Of a stretch of 64,000 nt of DNA, positions 35,559 through 43,234 are shown piece by piece. The DNA is from Chryseobacterium capnotolerans. GTDB taxonomy: Bacteria; Bacteroidota; Bacteroidia; Flavobacteriales; Weeksellaceae. The stretch spans positions 3,043,001-3,107,000 of the forward strand of contig NZ_CP065589.1 in assembly GCF_021278965.1 (NCBI RefSeq), read 5' to 3'. Both the position numbers and the translations under genes were made by a program. Numbering within the stretch: the first letter of the stretch is position 1; each line of letters opens with the position of its first letter. The notes below the pieces were generated by a model, which worked only from the letters and a program-made list of their open reading frames with translations, was not told the origin of the DNA and ran no database searches.

Positions 35559-37349
35559 TTATTTACCTTCTTCCATTTTTCTTTTCAACTCTGCTAATGC
35601 ATCGATGTCTCCAAGAGTAGATCTTTCTTCGTTGTTTGAAGAAGAAGATACGTTTCTAGAAGAAGATTCTTTAACGTTTTTCTTTTCTTCGTCTCTGAAG
35701 ATCCCTGTGTGAGAAACTACAACTCTCTTGAATTCTTTGTTGAATTCAATTACTTTGAATTGAGCATCTTCACCTTTTTTGATTTTAGATCCATCTTCTT
35801 TCTCTAATAATCTTGAAGGGCAGAAAGCTTCAACCTCAGCATCTTCGAATTGTACAGAAGCTCCTTTATCGTGAACTTCTACAGCTTTACCAGCGTGGAT
35901 CGTTCCTTCAGCATATTTAGTTTCGAATTTATCCCATGGGTTTTCAGTCAATTGCTTGTGACCTAGAGATAATCTTCTAGCTTGGATATCTAATTCAAGA
36001 ACTACAACATCTAATTTATCACCTACTGCACAGAACTCAGATGGGTGCTTGATTTTCTTAGTCCAAGAAAGATCAGAGATGTAGATTAATCCGTCGATAC
36101 CTTCTTCTAACTCTACGAATACACCAAAGTTAGTGAAGTTTCTTACAGTTCCTACATGCTGAGATCCTACCGGATACTTAGCTTCGATGTTTTCCCATGG
36201 ATCTTTAGATAATTGCTTGATACCAAGAGAAATTTTTCTTTCTTCTCTGTCTAAAGTTAATACTTCAGCTTCAACTTCATCACCTACTTTTACGAAATCT
36301 CCAGCAGATCTTAAGTGAGTAGACCAAGACATTTCAGAAACGTGGATTAATCCTTCAACACCTGGAGCGATTTCTACGAATGCACCATAGTCAGCAAGAA
36401 CTACAACTTTTCCTTTTACTTTGTCTCCAACTTTTAAGTCAGCAGAAAGAGCATCCCAAGGATGAGCTTCTAATTGCTTCATACCTAATTGGATTCTTGT
36501 TTTCTCGTCATCGAAATCAAGGATTACAACTTTTACAGTTTGTCCGTCCTCAAGGATTTCAGATGGGTGGTTCACTCTAGACCAAGAAAGGTCTGTAATG
36601 TGAATTAATCCATCTACACCACCTAAGTCAATGAATACACCGTAAGAAGTAATGTTCTTAACAGTTCCTTCAAGAACCTGACCTTTTTCAAGTTGAGCGA
36701 TGATTTCTTTTTTCTGACCTTCGATATCTGCTTCGATCAATGCTTTGTGAGAAACTACTACGTTTTTGAACTCAGGGTTGATTTTCACAACTTTGAACTC
36801 CATAGTTTTTCCTACGAACTGATCGTAATCTTTAATTGGCTTAACGTCAATTTGAGAACCTGGTAAGAATGCTTCGATTCCGTGAACGTCAACGATCATA
36901 CCCCCTTTAGTTCTAGACTTAACAAAACCGTTAACGATTTCTCCAGTTTCGTGAAGTTCGTTTACTTTATCCCAAGCTTTAAGCGTTCTAGCTTTTCTGT
37001 GAGATAATTGTAACTGACCAGTTTTGTCTTCTCTCTTGTCAACCATTACTTCTACCTCATCACCTACTTTTAGGCCCTGGTTGTAACGGAATTCGTTAAG
37101 AGAAATAACACCTTCAGATTTGAAGTTGATGTCTACGATAGCTTCTTTATCAGTTAATCTTACAACTTTACCAACTAAAACGTCGTTATCGTCTAGGTTG
37201 TTTAATGATCCGTTGTAGATCTCTTCTAAATCACTTTTCTCTTTTCTAGCATCAGCATCAAGACCAGATTCGAAAGAATCCCAGTCAAATTGTTCAGGTG
37301 CTACGTTTTGGTTTAATAATAATTCTGCTGAATTTGTCTCTTTTGACAT
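35559..37349 (-). CDS. rpsA: 30S ribosomal protein S1
   Basis: A 596-aa RNA-binding ribosomal protein with six S1 (OB-fold) repeats from about residue 50 to 545. Typical repeat cores are seen: GTVKNITSYGVFIDLGGVDG, GKVVVLADYGAFVEIAPGVE and VRNFTNFGVFVELEEGIDGL, each followed by ISDLSW- or VSEMSW-type loops. The N-terminal acidic stretch and the Ser-rich tail (SSSRNVSSSSNNEE) are usual for Bacteroidetes S1. It binds mRNA and aids initiation; in this phylum, where Shine-Dalgarno sites are rare, its role is thought to be more central. It has its own promoter at 37471-37501 and a leader of about 115 bases. Confidence 0.97.
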   Translation of the reverse strand: MSKETNSAELLLNQNVAPEQFDWDSFESGLDADARKEKSDLEEIYNGSLNNLDDNDVLVGKVVRLTDKEAIVDINFKSEGVISLNEFRYNQGLKVGDEVEVMVDKREDKTGQLQLSHRKARTLKAWDKVNELHETGEIVNGFVKSRTKGGMIVDVHGIEAFLPGSQIDVKPIKDYDQFVGKTMEFKVVKINPEFKNVVVSHKALIEADIEGQKKEIIAQLEKGQVLEGTVKNITSYGVFIDLGGVDGLIHITDLSWSRVNHPSEILEDGQTVKVVILDFDDEKTRIQLGMKQLEAHPWDALSADLKVGDKVKGKVVVLADYGAFVEIAPGVEGLIHVSEMSWSTHLRSAGDFVKVGDEVEAEVLTLDREERKISLGIKQLSKDPWENIEAKYPVGSQHVGTVRNFTNFGVFVELEEGIDGLIYISDLSWTKKIKHPSEFCAVGDKLDVVVLELDIQARRLSLGHKQLTENPWDKFETKYAEGTIHAGKAVEVHDKGASVQFEDAEVEAFCPSRLLEKEDGSKIKKGEDAQFKVIEFNKEFKRVVVSHTGIFRDEEKKNVKESSSRNVSSSSNNEERSTLGDIDALAELKRKMEEGK

Positions 37350-37470
37350 AATTCTAAATAAATTTGTATTCCTTCTCTTCCAACGGTCTTAATCAATGTG
37401 ACTGAAAAATACGGAAGTTATTAATATTTAATATTTTACTTTCTTAGACCTTTACCACAAAAAGTGGGTG

Positions 37471-37501
37471 CAAAGATATGTTTTTTATTTGAGATAAGCA
37501 A
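37471..37501 (-). promoter_or_regulatory. Promoter of rpsA
   Basis: On the minus strand TTG, 20 bases, then TATCTTTG: a full match to the flavobacterial consensus. The leader of about 115 bases starts with a small hairpin (CCAC-TTTTT-GTGG). Confidence 0.75.
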
Positions 37502-37652
37502 GAGTTTTACCCCAACCTGTTTACTGCATAAACAACTGACTATCAATACTTATTAGAGAATTAAGAATCATCACTTATTGTAATGTGAAAAATCACCGGT
37601 TCAGCAAATGGATTATTTACTGTTGAAAATCTGTTGAATCTATAATAAAAAA

Positions 37653-37732
37653 AGCTTCGACTCCGCTCAGCTTGACAATGTATAACTCAACAGCATAGTA
37701 TTAGAACTGTCATGCTGAGCGGAGTCGAAGCA
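37653..37732. repeat. Inverted repeat pair GCTTCGACTCCGCTCAG...
   Basis: GCTTCGACTCCGCTCAGCTT (37653-) faces its reverse complement, read as TGCTGAGCGGAGTCGAAGC, about 30 bases on. The arms are 24 bases with one mismatch. Dispersed elements of this wording are common in Bacteroidetes intergenic DNA. Confidence 0.65.
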
Positions 37733-37784
37733 TCTCTACTCTACAAAGAAAAATATTTATTTAACTTTTCAAAAAAAACAAACA

Positions 37785-37824
37785 TTGAGATTCTTCACTT
37801 CACACTGCTACGTTCAGAATGACA
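37785..37824. repeat. Dispersed AGATTCTTC...TTCAGAATGACA repeat, copy 3
   Basis: GAGATTCTTCACTTCACACT then GTTCAGAATGACAG, a variant of the units at 5646 and 8684. Confidence 0.55.
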
Positions 37825-37941
37825 GTCACTGTATAAATTTTCAGCATTCCTTCACTTCAAACTCCTCACCCTAAAACTCTACGACTCTCAAACCCTAAAA
37901 CATCCAAACTCTCTCACTCATAAATTCACTACCTTTGCCCC

Positions 37942-39249
37942 ATGGAACTACAATCAATTTATCAAAAGCTGCAGATTCAGGATATGAATCAGATGCAGAA
38001 ATCTACTTATAAAGCCTCAGAAAACAATACGGATATTGTACTGCTCTCTCCTACCGGATCTGGGAAAACACTGGCATTTTTATTTCCGGTTCTCAGAAAT
38101 CTGAAAAAAGATGTTCAGGGCGTTCAAGCATTAATATTGGTTCCTGCCAGAGAATTGGCATTACAGATTGAACAGGTTTTCAAATCAATGGGAACAGATT
38201 TTAAAGTTTCTGTTTGCTATGGTGGACATGATAAAAAGATTGAAGTCAATAATTTAATTGAAGCTCCGGCTGTTTTAATCGGAACTCCGGGAAGGGTTAC
38301 TTATCATGTAAGGAATAATAATTTTGATCCGAAGACAATTAAGACTTTGGTCCTGGATGAGTTTGATAAAGCTTTGGAACTTGGCTTCCATGATGATATG
38401 GAGTTCATCTGTAATTCTTTAAAAGGACTTTCCCAAAGGGTTTTAACTTCTGCAACAGCTATGGATGAGATTCCTGCATTTACAGGCTTAAAAGATGAAA
38501 AGATCATCAGTTTCCTTAAAGAAAATGACGTAAAACCGGATCTTCAGCTGAGAAAAGTAATGACCATTCCCGAAGAAAAGCTAGATACATTATTTAACCT
38601 GGTTTGTAAAATCGGGAACAAAAGAACTTTGATTTTCTGTAATCACCGTGATGCTGTAGACCGTATTTCTGAGCTTCTTCACCAAATGGGAATTGACAGA
38701 GAAACCTTCCATGGAGGAATGGAACAGGACGAAAGAGAACGTGCTTTACTGAAATTCAGAAATGACTCTGCAAGAATTCTTATCACAACAGACTTGGCAG
38801 CCCGCGGACTTGACATCCCTGAAGTAGAATCTATCGTACACTATCAACTGCCTCCTAAAGAGGATGCTTTCATTCACAGAAACGGCCGTACTGCAAGAAT
38901 GAATGCTAAAGGCTTTGTTTACCTGATCATGAATGAGGATGATAACTTTCCATTCATCAAGAATGATATTCCTGAAGAAAGTGTTGCAGGGTTTACCAAG
39001 GTTCCGCAAAAAACACCTTTCCAGACAATTTATATCAGTGCCGGCAAAAAGATAAAGTCAACAAAGTAGATATTGTGGGCTATCTGCTTAAAAAAGGAGA
39101 ACTCCAGAAAGAAGATGTGGGTGTTATCGAAGTAAAAGATACTACTTCTTATGTTGCCGTTTCCAGAAATAAAGTGAATGCTGTTTTGAGAAAACTTCAG
39201 AATGAAAAACTGAAAGGAAAAAAAAGTAAAAATGGAAGTTGCTTATTAA
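37942..39249 (+). CDS. DEAD-box RNA helicase (two one-base frameshifts)
   Basis: A 435-aa ATP-dependent RNA helicase after repair. Motifs in order: SPTGSGKT (Walker A), PARELALQ (Ia), GTPGRV (Ib), LDEFDKALELGF (motif II, DEFD instead of DEAD), TSATA (III), then in the second RecA domain IFCNHRDAVDR (IV), TTDLAARGLDIP (V) and HRNGRTAR (VI). As written it stops at 39069 after AGKKIKSTK. One extra A in the run at 39046-39050 continues it as KKDKVNKVDIVGYLLKKGEL, and one A less in the run at 39218-39225 gives the end GKKVKMEVAY. The restored tail is a DbpA-like RNA-binding domain, which in E. coli DbpA recognises 23S rRNA hairpin 92. It probably acts in 50S assembly. Confidence 0.88.
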
Positions 39250-39406
39250 GCTTAAATGAAACTATGCTGCTCACTCTATGAACCACAAAAGTCACAAAAG
39301 ATTTAAACACTTAAGTTATTTAAGTTAAAATGCTTTGCGGATATAAAGTACACATAAGTTCATTGAAAGCCTAAGGGTTTTCACAAATAGAACAATTGAA
39401 GAAGTT

Positions 39407-39463
39407 CACATTCCTCTCCTGAGAAGAGGCGGCAAAAATTCTTTGAATTTTTGCCGGGGTGGT
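39407..39463. repeat. Dispersed double-hairpin repeat, copy 3 (inverted)
   Basis: The inverted copy of the unit at 1263 and 15770: CACATTCCTCTCCTGAGAAG, then GGCAAAAATTCTTTGAATTT, then TTGCCGGGGTGGTTT. It lies between two convergent genes. Confidence 0.65.
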
Positions 39464-39478
39464 TTACAATATTACAAA

Positions 39479-39517
39479 AGCGCTCTAAAGTTTTGTTTTT
39501 TGAAACTTTAGAGCGCT
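39479..39517. terminator. Bidirectional terminator, helicase / SMP-30 gene
   Basis: Perfect 15-bp stem AGCGCTCTAAAGTTT / AAACTTTAGAGCGCT with a T-rich loop of 9 bases, between convergent genes. Confidence 0.75.
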
Positions 39518-39538
39518 CTTACTATAATTTATTATCGT

Positions 39539-40434
39539 TTATTGTATTCCTCTCACTCTCATCGGGAAAGTATATACCGATTTTGAAGCAGTAATGAATA
39601 ATACATCATTATTCTCTCCTCCAAATGTTACGTTGGATGTCCATTTTTCAGGAATAGAAATATGATAGATTTTCTTTCCTTCACGGTTAAAAACATGTAC
39701 TCCTTCTCCGGTTAAATAAAGGTTTCCATGTTTATCCAATGTCATTCCATCTGAGCCCATTTCACAGAATAATTTTTTTCTCAGAAAGTTTTCCTTCACC
39801 CAGAATATCATAGACATAGGTTTTCCCTGCATCAATGTCTGAAAGGTATAATTTTTTTAACTTTTCACTTCCTACAATTCCATTGGGTTGGGTGAAGGTG
39901 TCTAATTTATTAATCTTTCCATTCTTATTTCTGTAATAAAGGCTTTTATTAGGTAATTCCTGCTTGAAATCTATCCAATAATCTCTTTCATATAAAGGAT
40001 CTGTAAAATACATTCCGCCAAAAATATCATTCCAGACATCGTTTGGACCATTCAATCTTTTGCCTTCAAAATTTTTTGAACAGAACTTCTACTTTTTTAT
40101 CTTTTGAGATCTTCCACATCTCTCCGTTATCATCCGAACAGGTAATCAGGAAACCATCTTTATCAAAGTGAGTTCCGTTTGCTCTTCCCGTTTTATCTAA
40201 GAATTCTATGACCTGATTGCTTTTCCAGTCCCAGTAATAAATCTTATCATTAGGCTGATCGGTAAAATATACATTTCCTTCTTGATCTGTTGACGGACCT
40301 TCTGTAAAGCTAAACTTATCAGAAACCATCTGAGGTTTTACACCTTCATAAAACATTTTATTATTATTTACTGATTGACAGTTGACTAATGCGAAAACCA
40401 AACCAATCAGACCTGCCTTACTGATATTCTTCAT
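39539..40434 (-). CDS. SMP-30/gluconolactonase-like lipoprotein (two one-base frameshifts)
   Basis: A 297-aa lipoprotein after repair. The start MKNISKAGLIGLVFALVNC gives a lipobox cysteine at residue 19. The mature part is a six-bladed beta-propeller of the SMP-30/gluconolactonase/LRE family: FTEGPSTDQEGNVYFTDQPN (metal-ligand Glu), NGTHFDKDGFLITCSD, RLNGPNDVW with GGMYFTDP, and MGSDGMTLDKHGNLYLTG. The frame is broken at six T (40072-40077, one too many) and at seven T (39773-39779, one too many); removing one base at each gives VLFKNFEGKRLNGPNDVW and KLSEKKLFCEMGSD. Likely a lactonase for sugar lactones in the envelope, substrate unknown. Confidence 0.82.
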
Positions 40435-40692
40435 ATTTCATTTTTAGATCTGCAATTTACAACTTGCATTGGCTGTTTCAAAAACATTTTCTCATTTTGA
40501 TACATTATTATCCGAAATTCAAAATGTCCCAATTGTCCTATTTTTGAAGTAGATCATATTAGGAGCTGATGGATATAATTCAGAGCTTTGCAGTAGAGGA
40601 ATCAATACCGTTTATCTATAGAAAATAAGCTTGACAAACAGGTGTTGATCCGGATGAAAAATATTACCAAAATACTTTTATAGCATACGATA

Positions 40693-42135
40693 ATGAGCGC
40701 AGAGTCCAACAACATCAAATCCCTGGAAATTGAAAATGAAGATTTTAGAAATTCGGTAGGAACAATGGATGAGACCGGAAAAAGAAAATGGATCTTTCCC
40801 AGAAAACCAAAAGGAAAATATACCAATTACAGGAACTATACCAGCTATGCATTACTTGCTCTTTTCTTTGGATTGCCTTTTCTAAAGATCAATAATAATC
40901 CTTTCTTCCTGTTTAATGTTATCGACAGGAAATTCTTTATCATCGGGCAGCCATTTTACCTTCAGGACTTTTTTATCCTGGCCTTGGGAGCAGTTACCTC
41001 TGTGATCTTCGTTATGCTCTTTACCGTAGTTTTCGGAAGAATATTCTGTGGATGGCTATGTCCGCAAACTTTATTCATGGAAATGGTTTTCCGTAAAATA
41101 GAATACTGGATTGAAGGTGACCGAAACAAACAAATGAAGCTCGACAGACAGGACTGGGACGCCGAAAAGATCAGAAAAAGAGTTACGAAATGGTCTGTAT
41201 TTATTTTGATTTCTATGATCATCTCTACTTTTATGTTCATGTATATCGTAGGCTATGAGCAGGTATTCCAGATTATGATTGAGGGACCTGCAGAACACCC
41301 TTTAAAGTTCATCACCATGATTTTTTTTACGATGACTTTCTATTTTGTTTTTGCATGGCTTCGTGAGCAGGTATGTACTCTGGTTTGTCCTTACGGAAGA
41401 CTTCAGGGAGTTTTAATAGATAAGCAGACGATCAACGTATATTACGATTTTAAAAGAGGGGAAGGCCGTTCGAAATGGAGAAATAATGAGGATAGAAAAG
41501 CGGCCGGCAAAGGAGATTGTATAGATTGTAATCAATGCGTTGTAGTCTGTCCTACGGGAATTGATATCAGACATGGACAACAATTGGAGTGTGTAAACTG
41601 TACAGCATGTATTGATGCCTGTGATGAGGTCATGGATAAGGTAGGATTACCTAAAGGGCTGATCCGTTATGCTACCGAATCTGAAATTGAAAATCAGGAG
41701 AAGTTCAAATTTACTTCGAGAATGAAGGCGACTACTGTCATTCTTGCTCTTTTAGTAGGATTCCTAGGTTTTTTAATGTATGACCGTGGATCTATGGAAG
41801 CCAAGTTTATTAAGCCAGCCGGTTCTACATTTTTTATTAAGGATGGGAAAATCACTAATACATTCATTTACACCCTCCTGAATAAATCAAATGAGAAAAA
41901 GATGCTGACTATTAAAGTCGTGAGCCCTGAAGATGCTGAAATCACTTACTTCGGATCTGAAAAAATTATCCTGAAGGGAGACCAGATCTTAAAAGGAAAT
42001 ATCAACATCTCTTTCCCGGAAGATAAAATCAAATTCTCTAAACAAAATATGGTCATTGGTGTTTTTGATGAAGAAGGAAAAATGGTAGATTCATTTGAGA
42101 CCACTTTTGAAGGACCATTTAAGTTAGCACTGTAA
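40693..42135 (+). CDS. ccoG: Cytochrome c oxidase accessory protein CcoG
   Basis: A 480-aa inner-membrane iron-sulfur protein needed for assembly of the cbb3-type oxidase, where it helps reduce copper for the CcoN CuB centre. About five helices; the hallmarks are FGRIFCGWLCPQTLFMEMVF, the segment LVCPYGRLQGVL and two 4Fe-4S sites (CIDCNQCVVVCP and CVNCTACIDACD), followed by a periplasmic Ig-like C-terminal domain (about 365-480). Length is normal. The oxidase genes themselves (ccoNOP) are not in the window, so this gene is separate from them here. It is a single gene on the plus strand. Confidence 0.94.
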   Translation: MSAESNNIKSLEIENEDFRNSVGTMDETGKRKWIFPRKPKGKYTNYRNYTSYALLALFFGLPFLKINNNPFFLFNVIDRKFFIIGQPFYLQDFFILALGAVTSVIFVMLFTVVFGRIFCGWLCPQTLFMEMVFRKIEYWIEGDRNKQMKLDRQDWDAEKIRKRVTKWSVFILISMIISTFMFMYIVGYEQVFQIMIEGPAEHPLKFITMIFFTMTFYFVFAWLREQVCTLVCPYGRLQGVLIDKQTINVYYDFKRGEGRSKWRNNEDRKAAGKGDCIDCNQCVVVCPTGIDIRHGQQLECVNCTACIDACDEVMDKVGLPKGLIRYATESEIENQEKFKFTSRMKATTVILALLVGFLGFLMYDRGSMEAKFIKPAGSTFFIKDGKITNTFIYTLLNKSNEKKMLTIKVVSPEDAEITYFGSEKIILKGDQILKGNINISFPEDKIKFSKQNMVIGVFDEEGKMVDSFETTFEGPFKLAL

Positions 42136-42247
42136 TAAAGTAATATGAGATTCGGGGTTTGAGCAGATATGATACAATCTTTAACTGATAACCATCACTA
42201 TAAATAATTTCAAACCTCGAACTTTAAACTTTGAAAACCAAACCAAA

Positions 42248-43126
42248 TTAGGCCTTATATTTCCTCATAAACTGAGTAGGAGTCATTCCGGAATTTTTCC
42301 GGAATACTCTTACAAAGTAAGAATATTCTTCATAGCCTAATCTGAAAGCAATTTCCACGAGATTCTCGTTCAGATACATCAGCATTCTTTTAGCTTCCAG
42401 CACCACCCTTTCTGTAATAACTTCTGTAGCCGTTTTCTGCACTACAGCCTGCACAGTTCTGTTAAGATGCTTTGACGAAATACCCAATAAGGAAGCATAA
42501 TAAGCAATTGATTTGTGCTCTGTAAAATACTGTTCAACAAGGCTTTCGAAATCCTGGTAATGCTTAAAATAGGAAAGCCCGGCAGAAGAGGTCAATGTAT
42601 CAAAATCCTTTGAAAACAAACGGGTTGAGTTGATAAAAACCTGAGACATCAATGAAAGGATAAGACCATTTTTCATCAGATTATTAGACTGATGATCCCT
42701 CTCCAATTCCTGAAAAAGATCAATATTCTTCTTCAACTCTACTGCATCCAACTGTAATTTTCTTGGAAAAGACACAGATCCGAAAAAAGGAAAATTTCTC
42801 AGTTTCTGGTTCACATAATGCATTTCATAAAATTCCTGAGAACAAAAGAAAATATATCCATCTATATCTTCTGAAAGTTCCCAGCTGTGAATTTGTCCTG
42901 GTGAGAGAAAAAACAAACTCCCTTCTGAAACATCATACCTTTGGAAATCAATTTCATGAATACCGCTTCCTCTGGTAAAAAGAACTGTAGCATAAAAATC
43001 ATGTCTGTGAGGTTTTTCTATATGCTGATGTCCCACAATCAAATGGTTTTTCATGGTATTAAAATAAAAATCCGAGGGATTTTTACCCTGAAAAAGATCA
43101 ATATGAAGTACGGAAATAGAATTCAT
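42248..43126 (-). CDS. AraC family transcriptional regulator
   Basis: A 292-aa regulator: N-terminal cupin (about 20-110; PHRHDFYATVLFTRGSGIHE is the effector-binding entry) and a C-terminal pair of helix-turn-helix units (about 190-290; YYASLLGISSKHLNRTVQ and AFRLGYEEYSYFVRVFRKNS, closing GMTPTQFMRKY). The layout is that of RhaS/XylS-like regulators that sense small molecules. No adjacent metabolic gene suggests a target: ccoG is upstream on the other strand and a T9SS protease lies beyond. Confidence 0.9.
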   Translation of the reverse strand: MNSISVLHIDLFQGKNPSDFYFNTMKNHLIVGHQHIEKPHRHDFYATVLFTRGSGIHEIDFQRYDVSEGSLFFLSPGQIHSWELSEDIDGYIFFCSQEFYEMHYVNQKLRNFPFFGSVSFPRKLQLDAVELKKNIDLFQELERDHQSNNLMKNGLILSLMSQVFINSTRLFSKDFDTLTSSAGLSYFKHYQDFESLVEQYFTEHKSIAYYASLLGISSKHLNRTVQAVVQKTATEVITERVVLEAKRMLMYLNENLVEIAFRLGYEEYSYFVRVFRKNSGMTPTQFMRKYKA

Positions 43127-43185
43127 CCTGTAAATAAATGGATGATAAAAGTACTATAAATAAAGCCAAGCCACAAACTCAATAT

Positions 43186-43216
43186 AAAAAAGGACCGACT
43201 GCTGCCGATCCTTTTT
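43186..43216 (-). terminator. Terminator of the reprolysin-like protease gene
   Basis: Outer stem AAAAAGGA / TCCTTTTT, with an inner imperfect stem of CCGA/TCGG type, 19 bases past the stop. Confidence 0.7.
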
Positions 43217-43234
43217 CATCTTATTTAATGATTA

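Larger units (their letters stand above)
37502..37941. other. Intergenic region rich in repeat fragments
   Basis: Lies between the divergent rpsA and helicase genes. It holds the inverted pair at 37653-37732, a degenerate AGATTCTTC repeat (37785-37824), and then a pyrimidine-rich run up to the helicase start. No gene recognised. Confidence 0.5.
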
